Source of the DNA: Favolaschia claudopus
Lineage: Eukaryota; Basidiomycota; Agaricomycetes; Agaricales; Mycenaceae
Assembly (NCBI GenBank): GCA_037176885.1
Contig: JAWWNJ010000020.1
Span: 1,178,001 to 1,242,000, forward strand
Length of the DNA: 64,000 nucleotides
Direction of reading: 5' to 3'
Part shown: positions 11,521 through 20,934 of the stretch, piece by piece
Position numbering within the stretch: the stretch's first letter is position 1
Layout: each line of letters begins with the position of its first letter
The notes under the pieces: generated by a model
What the model was told of the DNA's origin: nothing
Database searches by the model: none
Seen by the model: only the letters and a program-made list of their open reading frames with translations
Program-made: the position numbers and the translations under genes

Positions 11521-11750
11521 TACAGTGGCGGCGCCATCTGATGCCACCCCTAAAAATAGAACAGCCTATTTCTGGAACTTTTGATGCAAGTGGAGTCGAT
11601 TGGGGCCACATCATTTTTCGGGGGGTGGCATCAGTCGCCATTTGATGCCACCCCTAAAAATAGAACAGTCCATTTCTGGAACTTTTGATGCAAGCGGAGT
11701 TGATTGGGGCCACATCATTTTTTGGGTGGCATCAAATGGCGCCGCCACTG
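11521..11750. mobile_element. TA-type MITE (CAGTGGCGGCG family), internally duplicated
   Basis: Begins TACAGTGGCGGCGCCATCTG and ends GGCGCCGCCACTG. The interior holds two tandem copies of a unit of about 113 bp starting GATGCCACCCCTAAAAATAG. The right TA is lost (GAG instead). Related copies are at 45208-45338 and 63933-64000. Confidence 0.9.
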
Positions 11751-12916
11751 GAGCATGGGATCCCGCACCTTACTTAAGCACGTTATGTAACGCTTATTAA
11801 TCGTTCCCACGGCCAAATCCCCAGTCGCGTAAAAAATTTCATGTTCTTTCCTGCCTGCGGAAGGGCTGATACAGACTCAGTAGACATTCTCGCTGTTTCT
11901 GCTCTGAAATTTTGGTTTTCGCTTTGAAAACCACCTTCCACACTGCAAGGGAGGTCCTGTCACCCATCGCGCCCAGGTTGACAAGTCCCACCCTTAAGCG
12001 AGCTGCGGAAGCGTGCCGAGATGACTATCCTGTGGCTGTGCTGGCCAAATTCTCCTCCGAGATTTTTGAAAAGTGTCCCGTTGGTGAGAGAACCACATAG
12101 AAACACTCAGAAAAAAAAGTGGTCTGAATTTTTTGTGGGTCATATAGCAAAAGACCAAGGGACATTTTGGCAAATCAGCCCAATAAGAACCCTTCATTGA
12201 ACCTCTATCTGAGACTTGTATTAGGCACAATTCCCAATCTGGACCTTAGCATCGTGCTATAAGCCCTCGACGTCGAGCGTGACAATGTCACAGTGTGATG
12301 CTGACATAAGGGTACGATCCCACGCTCTCTATCTCTGTGATGGCGTACCCGTGGGAGAGTAGGCACTTTGCACAGCACTTTTCGGGAACCTCAGACAAAA
12401 GGGGGGACCAAGCTCCCCCAATAAAATGGGAGGAGGAGGAGCGAGCGTGGCACGGAGCGCCGCGCGAGCGACGACGACGACCACAGAGGTGATACGAGTA
12501 TGCTAGAGAGAGAAGACGGGCGGGGACCCACTTGGCAACGTTTCGTTTGCAAAGACTCATCCCCAGTGAAAACCCGGGCACGGCAGGTATCGCCGGGTAT
12601 TGGTTGACCGCGGCGGACTCGAGTAGTATCGTGCAGGCTCAGAAAAAAATTGGGCTAGATACCTATGTTGTGGGCAGGAAGGGAAACAAATAATAATTGC
12701 CAAAAAAGGGAAAAAGGAAGAGAAGGGGGAGAGGAGAAAGAGAGTTTCTCCTCATCCTGTAAACCTGTACTTTGGGTCAATATATGATTCACTCTCGCCG
12801 ACTGATATGCGGGTTTTTCCCAGTTTGTTTCCAGCCAAATGCCCGCGCTGGACATAAAAGCTTGCTAGGCACGGGACGAGAGCAGATATTCGTGCGAAAT
12901 CGCCTTTTCAGGCTCA
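11751..12916. other. No supported gene
   Basis: Short open frames only. No motif, spliced frame or repeat boundary that I can defend. Confidence 0.4.
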
Positions 12917-12924
12917 ATCCACCG

Positions 12925-13832
12925 TAGTGTTGCCACGGCTCGGCTCAAAGCGTGAGAGCCGAGCCATCAATTAGCCGAGCCGAGCCAGCCGTTTGATCAC
13001 CGGCTCCGTGCGACTCGGCTTCGGCTCGAGCCGGCTTCAAGCTCGGCTAAGCCACGGCTCAGCCCCGATTTGGTCATTGAGTTTTTTTCACCTCCTCCAC
13101 ACTCGTTCTCATGTTCTACCATTGAATACGGATGCCCTATGACTTCGGGAGTGTTTTCTGTACTGCACATTGCCAGTTTGGCTCATTTTTTCATGGCTTC
13201 GTTTTCCTGATCTAAATTTGGCGCCGTTCGAGTGGCGCGTGATAGCAGCTTGAAGTGCAGTTGTTGAAGAGCCTTGGGGTAATACTATGGCTCCTTTGCC
13301 GCTAGTTATGCTTGCTTGAGGCTTTCACAAGTATAGAAGATGGTGTGGCTATCAGAAATTGATTTACCACAGAGTTCAACCACACCAGCCAAGTGATTGA
13401 GTAGGGTTTGTTAAGGACTCAGAATGATAGAGTTGAGTATTTCTACTACTTAGGGAGGGCTTAATGCTGCTATATACAACATTCTCAAGGTAAGACACAG
13501 CACTCATACCTTGGTTCTTGATGAGACTCACACGAAACCGTTCCTGGCTAAATATAGGGACACGAAGCTGACTGACAGGTTGTGGTGACGAGCAACAGCT
13601 CATAATCACAGCAGTAGCTCACATGAATGCCCTCAAACATCTGGGACATCGATACAGGCAAGATACATTTTCTCTTCCTAATCGGGGTCGAACCATGGCT
13701 CGAGTCGAAGCCGAGCCAAAGCCGCCATAAGCCGTGGGCTCGAATATGGCTCGGCTCACCCAAAATGGGAACGGCTCCACGAGCCATCAAAAGCCGAGCC
13801 GCGCCAGCCGTAGCCGAGCCGTGGCAACACTA
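12925..13832. mobile_element. Non-autonomous hAT-like transposon, 908 bp
   Basis: The ends are a perfect 21-bp inverted repeat beginning TAGTGTTGCCACGGCTCG. The element is bounded by a perfect 8-bp target duplication ATCCACCG (12917-12924 and 13833-13840), the hAT signature. Both subterminal regions (about 150 bp) are packed with direct and inverted GGCTCGGC/AGCCGAGCC motifs, as expected of transposase-binding subterminal repeats. The centre (13080-13670) has no recognisable transposase. Confidence 0.93.
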
Positions 13833-13840
13833 ATCCACCG

Positions 13841-14364
13841 GTTATGCGCCGCGAACCGGTCCCGGTCTCGTGCGCCAACGGATACCTCAGAACCCAATTT
13901 GGTTTTTTTGGCGGCATTTCGGCACATTGACGGGGTGAGCGCAAATGGAGGCAAGCAATGATGTCATGCCTCGTCCACACCACCACCACCGCCTGCCCGC
14001 CGCAAACCCCCCCTCAATCGACCGCAATGCCTCCCACCCTCAAGATCTTGCTCACACATTGTCGGAAATGGCTCTCCGTTGGTGCCGTCTGACTCGAGTC
14101 TCGCCCTCCAATCGTCTTTGTATTCGGCTGAAGGCACGATTGGGTCCTGGTTTTGTCCCCCGCCTGCTTGTTGCCGCCGCCGCCGCCGCCTGTCCTCTCT
14201 CTCTGACCTCGCCGCTGCCTATTCTCTGCTTGGAATGTTTTGTTCTTTGCTGGTTGTTGGGACATCTGGATGTTCCGAAAGTGTGGAGTTAGCTTTGGGT
14301 TTTCAGGTGCGTTACACTATATATACCTTATAGTACAGTTTACTGATTCGTATTTGCACACCTT
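13841..14364. other. No supported gene
   Basis: GC-rich short frames on both strands, none with a recognised motif. A (CCG)n-like run lies near 14170-14190. Confidence 0.35.
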
Positions 14365-14431
14365 AGAAGAGGCCGCAAGACCTTGCGGCCTCTTCTAGGA
14401 CAACAAGTCAATGTTTCATTGACTTGTTGTC
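14365..14431. repeat. Double hairpin: two adjacent perfect stem-loops
   Basis: The first stem-loop is AGAAGAGGCCGCAA, loop GACC, then the complement (14365-14396). Two bases later is GACAACAAGTCAAT, loop GTTTC, then the complement (14399-14431). Both have perfect 14-bp arms and 4-5 base loops. The compact pairing resembles double-hairpin elements described from organelle genomes, but here in an apparently nuclear setting. Confidence 0.95.
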
Positions 14432-14761
14432 TTGTTACATGTGCACCAACACCACCACTCTAGACGCGTGGCGCTGCGCTGTCGCATCTTCGCGTCCAGC
14501 GTCGCGCGCGCGTCTTGATAGGTCGGCTGTTTGTCCCATGTCCGTCCCCCCCACCTCGATCGTGCCCAAACGCACTCCTGCCTAGCCAACACCGCAAACT
14601 CAACTCCAACAACATCCAATCCCAGTGGCCGCTTCCTCGTCCCGTCGTCACAGACACGTACAATTTCCCTCATACGTGTCTCGGCCTCCTCATCACGTTG
14701 GTGGATTTTCGTTGCACGAAATGGGGATGCCGCCATCGCTGAGTTTATTTTGATATTTACT

Positions 14762-15590
14762 GACGAGCTCAAGCAACGGATGACTCGGGACCCTGTCCTG
14801 GTTCTCTCGACACCCAAGCGCCCGTACCGGCTCGAGGCTGACAGTTCTGACTATGCCACCGGTGCCGTCCTCTCCCAGCAGGGTGACGATGGCAAGTGGC
14901 ATCCGGTTGAGTTTTACTCCAAGAGCCTGAACGAGGTGCAGCGGAATTACGAGATTCACGACAAGGAGATGCTTGCGATTGTGCGAGCCCTTGAGGAGTG
15001 GCGCCACTTCCTGAGGGCGCGCAGCACCCGGTTGAGATCTGGACGGACGGACCACAAAACCCTGGAATATTTCCAGAAGGCCCAAAAGCTCAACCGTCCC
15101 CAAGCTCGGTGGTCTCTCTACCTCTCCCGTTTCGACTTCCCGCTGGACCACCAACCGGGTCGCCTCATGTCGTTGGCGTCAGCAGTATGTCCGGCTCTTC
15201 ACCAATTACAAGCAGGACGACTGGGATGAGCTACTACATGCAGCGGAGTTTGCGTACAACAACCACATGCACTCCTCCACGCAGCAGGTACCGTTCATGA
15301 CGGACACTGGTCGGCTTCCACGGATGGGCTTTGAGCCCCACACTGCATGTTCTAGGTTGGAGGCTGTAAACGAGTTTCACGATCGGATTGCGTCAGGGGT
15401 TTCCGAGGCGAAGGCGGCACTCGTCAAGGCCAAGGCAGAGTACAAGCAGTACTATGACCGCCGGCGGACACCAGCTCCAGACATCAAGCTCGGTGACCGG
15501 GTGTGGGTTGATTCCTCAGACATCCGCACCACCCGCCCTTCGGTGAAATTCTCCCACCGGCGTATCGGCCCCTTCAGAGTTCTGAAGGTC
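14762..15590 (+). pseudogene. Chromovirus Pol: RNase H joined to integrase C-terminus
   Basis: The Ty3-type RNase H region reads RPYRLEADSSDYATGAVLSQ, VEFYSKSLNEVQRNYEIHDK and EMLAIVRALEEWRHFL. Compensating indels near 15015-15050 disturb EGAQHPVEIWTDHK-type sequence before LEYFQKAQKLNRPQARW. At about 15175 the frame jumps to QQYVRLFTNYKQDDWDELL and EFAYNNHMHSSTQQVPF, the C-terminal side of the integrase core, so the segment holding the integrase zinc finger and first catalytic residues is deleted. KLGDRVWVDSSDI and HRRIGPFRVLKVV (GPF/Y module) follow and the frame is cut by the LTR. Confidence 0.9.
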
Positions 15591-15591
15591 G

Positions 15592-16408
15592 TGTAAGGGC
15601 AACAGCTGCCAAGGCCTGAGGCCCGAGGTACTCAAGAGTCCATCAAGCACTGGGCAGAGGGAGAATCCTTAGAAGACTAGCTACAACAAGAGGAAGAGTG
15701 TCTACTCACCTGGGCAGAGGGAGAATCCTTAGAGAACAGAGTAAGGAGTCTCCATGCCCAGGCGTCACAGTAAAAGGGCGCGTGACGCGTGACTTCTCAC
15801 GGGGTGTGGGAACTATGTAGTAGCACAGCATCTATGATGTGATATCAATGATCAGATGATCCAACAGTAGCAGGGAGCCAGGGATATGCCCAGAAGAGGA
15901 AGGATCACAATACTGGTCCAGAGATCGTAGACCGACGAAGGCCCGGAGATACCCTGTAGTCCGGGGAGCGTGGGAAACCGGAGCCGGAGTCCGGAGGGCC
16001 CAGGGAACCAGGGAAGGGCGCTAGAGCCAGGGCGAGACAGCGGGAGCATCGAGGCTTGGGTGACAGAACCGCTGGAGCTTGGCCTAGGGCCGGGGGAGCG
16101 TGGGAAGCAGGGCCGGGGACCGGGGGACCGGAGCCGGAAGGCCGGAGGTGTGGACGACCAGAGCTCGGGGTACCAGAGCTCTCGGAGGGCTAGAAGTCTG
16201 ACCGGAAGACCAGTAGGGAACCGGGTTGCGCTGAGCACTAGCTGTAGGAGCGCAGGGTCAACAGGAGTCTGTCGAGGAGGAAAACGGGGGGTCGGAAGGA
16301 GGAAGATGTGACGAAGGGGGAAGTCTGGAGGGAGTAGCGTTCCCAAGAAGGCTGGAGTGATGCAAGGAATAACGGAGCGGGTCGGGGAAGCGGGGGGTTC
16401 CCCTGACA
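15592..16408 (-). mobile_element. Solo LTR, 817 bp, inserted in the integrase gene
   Basis: Starts TGTAAGGGCAACAG and ends GGTTCCCCTGACA, flanked by a perfect 5-bp duplication GGTCG (15587-15591 and 16409-16413). Its reverse complement begins TGTCAGGGGAAC, the same 12 bases that begin the 3' LTR of the host element at 17368. It is therefore best read as a minus-oriented solo LTR of a related Ty3-type family. An internal 24-bp direct repeat TGGGCAGAGGGAGAATCCTT occurs at 15652 and 15711. Confidence 0.9.
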
Positions 16409-16413
16409 GGTCG

Positions 16414-16725
16414 TTGGTAATGGTGCCTTCAAACTGGAGCTGCCCCCCCGCTACTCTGCCCTCCATCCTGCGTGTGGAAGCCCATCCATTCCCCACTCGC
16501 CCCAGACACCAAGAGCCGCCACCCGTCCTCGACCTTCCTGGTGACAAGCAATGGGAAGTTGAGGAGATACTGGATGCCAAGATCCGCTACGGGAGTCTAT
16601 GGTACTGGGTTTGCTGGAAGGGTTATGACCCGTCCCATGATCAATGGGTGAAGCACTTTGCCCCAGACGCTGTCGCTGCTTTCTACCGCAAATACCCTTC
16701 CAAACCTCGCTCCATTGCTGTTTAA
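16414..16725 (+). pseudogene. Integrase tail and chromodomain of the chromovirus
   Basis: After the LTR duplication the frame resumes GNGAFKLELPP, continuing the GPF/Y module. A small frameshift follows near 16450-16480, and then a chromodomain: KQWEVEEILDAKIRYGSLWY, WVCWKGYDPSHDQWVKHF (aromatic cage positions W and Y retained) and AVAAFYRKYPSK. The stop TAA at 16723-16725 is the first three bases of the inserted hAT-like MITE. Beyond that MITE the original frame continues for about 30 codons to the polypurine tract. Confidence 0.9.
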
Positions 16726-17257
16726 GGCTCAACCTTTTAGTTTTCGTTTGCGCCCGAGGGCAAAAGAAACGGAAACGGTTTCAAACGTTTAGAAAAACCT
16801 TTTTAATCGTTTTAAACGATTGTTGGGGCGGCCCGGAGCGGCATGGCTCAAATAACGGGATTCCACGTCTCAAACTCGACTAAAAGGTATCAAATGCACA
16901 TTAAATGAGTTGAATGTTGTTTGAATGACTTACAAAATGCGTACACTCATCCCCGGACTGCTACACTGTGCCCAGCAGGCATCAAGATGTTCGCGCCGTC
17001 TCGAATCTGCCGCCCCGAGGCGCTGACTTGATGATCCTGAGTGTCAGGATCAAGGAAGGATCGACACCGGTTACAAATTACACAGACCGGCAGCTCCAAG
17101 GATGGTTCCGCACACTGATCTGACTGATGAAAGTAAGTAACCGTTTAGTCGTTTGTTTTATTTTTGTTTACCGTTTGTCGACCTCGGCAAAACAAACGAA
17201 AAAAGAAACGGATATAACCGTGTAAAACGTTTACACAAGGAAACGGTTGGAGCCTTA
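16723..17257. mobile_element. hAT-like MITE, 535 bp
   Basis: Bounded by a perfect 8-bp duplication TTGCTGTT (16715-16722 and 17258-17265). Terminal repeats are TAAGGCTCAACC and, as complement of the right end, TAAGGCTCCAACC. Subterminal zones are rich in AAACGG/CCGTTT motifs on both sides. No coding capacity. Confidence 0.9.
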
Positions 17258-17494
17258 TTGCTGTTGCTGCCCTCGATTCCCTTCCCTTCCGTGACCGCTC
17301 TTCAACTCCAGCTCAGCGCTCAGGTGCGATCTATGCGTCGAGGCGCCGCATTCCAAGGGGGGGATGATGTCAGGGGAACTCCCTCTTTTGGCACTACACA
17401 GCCACCTATGAAAGAGACAACCGAATGATTGGATCACTACCCTACTGTTCATGGATGTGACCGAGAGTACATAAGCCTGTGACTTAGTCCAACA

Positions 17495-17567
17495 TGTTTG
17501 GCAGCTCAGTTGGTAGAACCACCACTATATATGCGGGAGGTCTCGAGTTCGATCCTCGACCAGTGCA
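17495..17567 (+). tRNA. tRNA-like sequence (pseudogene or SINE head)
   Basis: The D-arm is near canonical (GCTC, AGTTGGTA, GAAC) and the T-arm is perfect (TCGAG, TTCGATC, CTCGA). Length and spacing give 73 nt. The anticodon stem has two mismatches, the loop TATATAT lacks the invariant T33, and the acceptor pairs at only about four positions. A and B boxes could still drive RNA polymerase III. A functional tRNA is unlikely; a tRNA-derived SINE or relic fits better. It starts directly after CCAACA, a possible LTR end. Confidence 0.5.
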
Positions 17568-17799
17568 TTCTTCCTTTTACACACTTTCAATAACCTCCGC
17601 GGTTTTGAGACATCTGAGTACTTATAACAAGTAATAAGTAAAACAAAGGCGGAATGAGATCATCTATGAGCGCAGGATAATGTAAACGGAGCGGGAAGTG
17701 GATGTAAGTCTGAGTACAACACGGTCACGAGATAAAAGAAAAATGATGGTGTTACATACGCCCTCCGGGTTGACGCGTCGGCAACCCCAATCTAAGTTT

Positions 17800-18610
17800 G
17801 CATCTCATCAGAACCTCCCGCGGACGGTCCCGCGCGCTTCTCGGCGGCAGCTTTCACAGCAGCGGCCTTTTCAGCAGCCAACTCAGCCTCGATCTGAGCA
17901 TCCAATTCCTCTCGCTCCTTCTTCTCCTCCTCCATACGAGCCTTCAACGCCAAGCGCCGAGCCATAGCCGTTGCCTTCTCATACTCCGGCGCATCCCGCT
18001 GCTGTCTCTTAACACGCCCCTCGGCCTTCGCACGCTCACGATTATCCTGACGCCGGACGGCGCATATCCATCTCCGTCAGGCGGTCCCAACGCGCCTGGG
18101 AAACAAGGACTTTCCCGGAAGGCGGCGCCTCGGCGAGATCACTCTCGCGAACAAGATAGGTGACGATAGAAGGGAGAGGATGATCGGGGTACCAGAAGTT
18201 GCGTCCGGAATCGAGGTCGTAATAAGCCCATTTCTCGCCAGACAGGCAGTTGGCGTTGAGAATGCGGGCGAAGTCGACGTAGCCCCACGGCATGTCCTTG
18301 AAGCGATTGGCGGGGTCGTTAAGGAGGTAATTGAAAAGGATATACACGCGGACGAGAACCGCGAGAACAACGTGGCTGGTTTCGAGGTCCGGGTCGCGAA
18401 GGAGGAAGGTGTGGTCAGTGCGAGTTATTAAACTCGAGGAATTTGGCGAGGGCGACGATGTCATTGCGAAGGACACCGTTAACGCGGAAGCTAGATGATT
18501 TGGTGGAAGAGGAAGAGGAATTGTTGGAATGTTTGTGGTTGGGCATGGCAGGGAAGGGAATAGCGGTTGAGGAAGCAGAGGATGAATAAGATGTAGAGGA
18601 GAACTCGGGG
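17800..18610 (-). pseudogene. Downstream ORF of a Ty3-like element, Lys/Ala-rich coiled coil
   Basis: Located directly after the integrase/chromodomain ORF on the same strand. Readable in three frames: a Ser-rich start with SFRVNGVLRNDIVALAKFLE (about 18550-18425), a middle FLLRDPDLETSHVVLAVLVR to YWYDLDSG-like and DPDHPLPSIVTYLVR (18420-18070), then after a one-base shift at 18060 a charged helix (RQQRDAPEYEKATAMARRLA, MEEEKKEREELDAQIEAELA) to about 17800. The last part is strongly predicted coiled coil. Could be an extra ORF after pol or a displaced gag-like ORF; function unknown. Confidence 0.5.
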
Positions 18611-18616
18611 TTGAGT

Positions 18617-19512
18617 TCAACGAACAAAGCCAGAGAGTTTATGTACTCCTTCTGGTTTGAGACAATCTTCTGATCCGCCTGAATCAAAATCTTTCTCGGG
18701 TAGTTTGCCAGACCCGCACGGGAGTTCAGAAATATCTGACACTCCGAGAGATTCAAAATAATCCCGTAAAGCGGTGAGATGACTCGCCTGTGAATAGGGC
18801 ATCCAAGTCCGATCCCCAGACTGCCACTGAATCTCAAAGACGGCGTCAGCACGTCTTCCTGAATGACCAACAATCTTGTCAATAGCCCATTCATGGGTCG
18901 TTGCATTTGTAGAAACATCTAACTGAGTTTCCAATCTTCCTGGAAAGCGACGGTCATCATTAGGAATATGAATCCTAAGAAGAGATGCGTGAAAAACATC
19001 ATGAATCCCGCGCTGTCTCATATTTGACGGGAGTTCAATCTGGAACGAGTTATTTCCGAAGTCTCGGAGGATAAGGTAAGGCCTAATGAATTTTGGGATA
19101 AGCTTGCGCGCCAAACCTTTCTCAAATTTGAGATTCTTCGTCGAAAGGTAGACCAAGTCTCCGTTAGAAAATGGTGATGCTTGCCTGCGGCGATTAGCAT
19201 TCCGAGTTTGTTTGACCCTGGCAGCAAGAACTGCATCGTGTGCAGCCATAATTGCTAGACGGCGCTGCAATGCAAAATTAGCTATGCCCGGGTATTCTCG
19301 GGAACGGTCTGAATCCCAAATTAATGAACGAGGCATGCGTCCATTATTCAAGAAGAACGGAGCATAGCCCGTTGTTTCGGATCAAGCAGAAACTCGACAG
19401 CTGGTAATTTGGACACCCAGTCTTTCTGCTTGTCGCCTATACACTGTCGGATCATCTGTGTGACAGTATGATTCGCCCGTTCAGTGCTACCATCTGTCTC
19501 CGGATGATAAGC
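18617..19512 (-). pseudogene. Ty3-like integrase C-terminus with chromodomain-like end
   Basis: Minus-strand frame begins at about 19512 with YHPETDGSTERANHTVTQMI (the conserved end of the integrase core, with the catalytic-region Glu of TERANR-type motifs). It shifts near 19370, then runs through NNGRMPRSLIWDSD, DLVYLSTKNLKFEKGLARKL, FIRPYLILRDFG and GIHDVFHASLLRIHIPND, and ends with a chromodomain-like EWAIDKIVGHSGRRADAVFE and WMPYSQASHLTALRDYFES. Stop at 18617. The 5' part is cut off at 19512 by a MITE fragment. RT and RNase H are absent. Confidence 0.85.
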
Positions 19513-19654
19513 TCAAAAGTCCACTGAGCACTCAAAAAGTGCCCAAATCGGTTGAAATCCGGCCTTCAATCAATAGGGTGTTTTGAAAAAATTTCGGCCT
19601 CCGGCCGATTTGGCAGTAGTGCAAAGGAGGCGGTGACTAAATACGCGCACCATA
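19513..19654 (-). mobile_element. TATGGTGC-family MITE, one end only
   Basis: Read on the minus strand it starts TATGGTGCGCGTATTTAGTC and matches the left half of the complete element at 56395-56823, including GCCAAATCGGCCGGAGGCC and AAAATTTTT.CAAAA.ACCCTA. The other half is missing. It truncates the Ty3-like integrase. Confidence 0.8.
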
Positions 19655-19658
19655 GATG

Positions 19659-19725
19659 TCCGGCAACCAGAAATACCCGGGTGCACAGGAGAGCGCGCAC
19701 ACCTAAATATTTTAACACACCCCCC
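19659..19725 (-). repeat. Dispersed repeat, about 65 bp
   Basis: Nearly identical in inverse orientation to 27262-27328: shared GTCCGGCAAC, AGAAATACCCGGGTGCACAG and AGAGCGCGCACACCTAAATA with about two mismatches. Confidence 0.9.
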
Positions 19726-19829
19726 CGAGCGAAGACTGGGCAAACGCGCTAGACCTCGACAGAGGGAGTAGTTTTCACCTTGCGACGGTTCCCCTGTCGA
19801 ACCTTTCTCTTCCCCCAACCTGCACCCCC

Positions 19830-20428
19830 TCAAGCTCGACAGCGGCAGCGGCAGCGGGAGGCGAGATCACAATTGAAGAGGATGACCTCGTTGGTGTCGG
19901 AGGCAGCGCCAGGGAGGACAACGTCAACGTCGGGAGCGTGCGCGACTACGGCGACATCATATTTGTCGTCTGAGTCGACTGACCAAGCGGCGGTCGCGTT
20001 CAAGATTTTATTCTTTACGTCGGCGGGCATGTCAGCAACACAGCGTCGGGCGATGTGACCGGTGCGTCCGCAACAGTGGCAGACACCGTTCGCTTTCTTG
20101 GGGTTGCCCCAATCGTCGAAGGTGTCCTTGTTGTGCTTACGATTGCGAGCGGCAGCCATAGCTACTGGCTCGGGAGCGAGGGGATCAAACTCATCCTCCG
20201 CCTTGAGGTTCTTGTTGACGGCAAATGATCCGAGAGACTCACCGGTGGAGGGATAGATTTGTCGTTGCCGCCACGGGTTTCTTTCAAATTTTGAATTACG
20301 GTGTGCATCAGTAACGTTGCGCTGACATCAGACACTCCCATTTGGATTCCAGAGCGGGCATTTCGCCAATTTGCGTGAGTTCCTGACAATGGACATGACA
20401 TCGTTCTGGATAGCGGTGGAACAGACAC
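19830..20428 (-). pseudogene. Copia-like gag fragment with zinc knuckle
   Basis: The minus frame has a CCHC knuckle CHCCGRTGHIARRC (C-x2-C-x4-H-x4-C) preceded by KHNKDTFDDWGNPKKANGVC and an acidic KAEDEFDPLAPEP stretch. Upstream, in a second frame joined near 20255, is ARSGIQMGVSDVSATLLMHT, VIQNLKETRGGNDKS. The layout (helical gag then one knuckle) fits Ty1/Copia gag; protease, integrase and RT are not found downstream. The knuckle frame ends after DVVLPGAASDTNEVILFNCD at 19830. Confidence 0.65.
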
Positions 20429-20564
20429 GAGCGCTTAGCTCATCGAGATCGATCGATTTTGGCCAGCCATTATCGACGTTAGCCGTGTTGAGGATGTTAC
20501 GAAGCTAAAATCATAGGGATAAAATGCATACGTCAACAAACACAAAGGTAACTTCTGCATAGCA

Positions 20565-20880
20565 CTACTTCTTGACAAGGGCTGTCAACATGGACATTAT
20601 TTCGTCTCTCATGGTTGCAATGTCATGTTTCAGGCCAACAACGTCTTCTTTGAGCCCGACGACGTCTTCCTTAAGCCCGACGACGTCTTCCTTAAGCCCG
20701 ACGACGTCTTCCTTAAGCCCGACGACGTCTACCTTAAGCCCAACAACGTCTTCCTTCAGCTCAGCCACACCTCCCTTCAACGCGGTGACCTCGATCTTTA
20801 CGCCCACGAGGCCACGTTCCTGAGCAGTCAAGCGACTTTCGAGCTGCTCCACAGAATCGACAGCACGCGAAGCTGAAGAG
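20565..20880 (-). CDS. Heptad-repeat coiled-coil ORF, partial
   Basis: The minus frame encodes EQLESRLTAQERG, then about six near-identical 21-bp repeats translating LKEDVVG, ending HDIATMRDEIMSMLTALVKK. Seven residues per unit with Leu and Val in fixed positions predict a regular parallel coiled coil. A 53-bp intron-like sequence (GTAAGT...TTCAG, about 20881-20933) precedes it, but the frame does not join cleanly to an upstream exon (one base off, with a TAG in the matching phase). No start codon is certain. It neighbours the Copia-like gag, so it may be part of that element or a small host gene. Function unknown. Confidence 0.45.
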
Positions 20881-20934
20881 AAATTTCAGAGAAATCAAAA
20901 GGACCAGACCTTGAAGGGCACTTACGAAGAATGC

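Larger units (their letters stand above)
14760..17494 (+). mobile_element. Ty3/chromovirus remnant with two nested insertions
   Basis: Order on the plus strand: end of RT and RNase H (about 14760-15175), an internal deletion, integrase C-terminal region (15180-15591), solo LTR (15592-16408), chromodomain region (16414-16722), hAT-like MITE (16723-17257), end of the polyprotein, polypurine tract (about 17355-17367, AAGGGGGGGATGA) and an LTR start TGTCAGGGGAAC at 17368. gag, protease, the RT core, the RNase H/integrase linker and the 5' LTR are missing. Confidence 0.85.

Noticed and set aside
14416..14817. 133-codon minus frame near the RNase H fragment
   Set aside because: No motif, and it overlaps the recognisable plus-strand RNase H.
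15852..16580. 242-codon minus frame
   Set aside because: It lies almost wholly inside the solo LTR, which explains the open GC-rich sequence.
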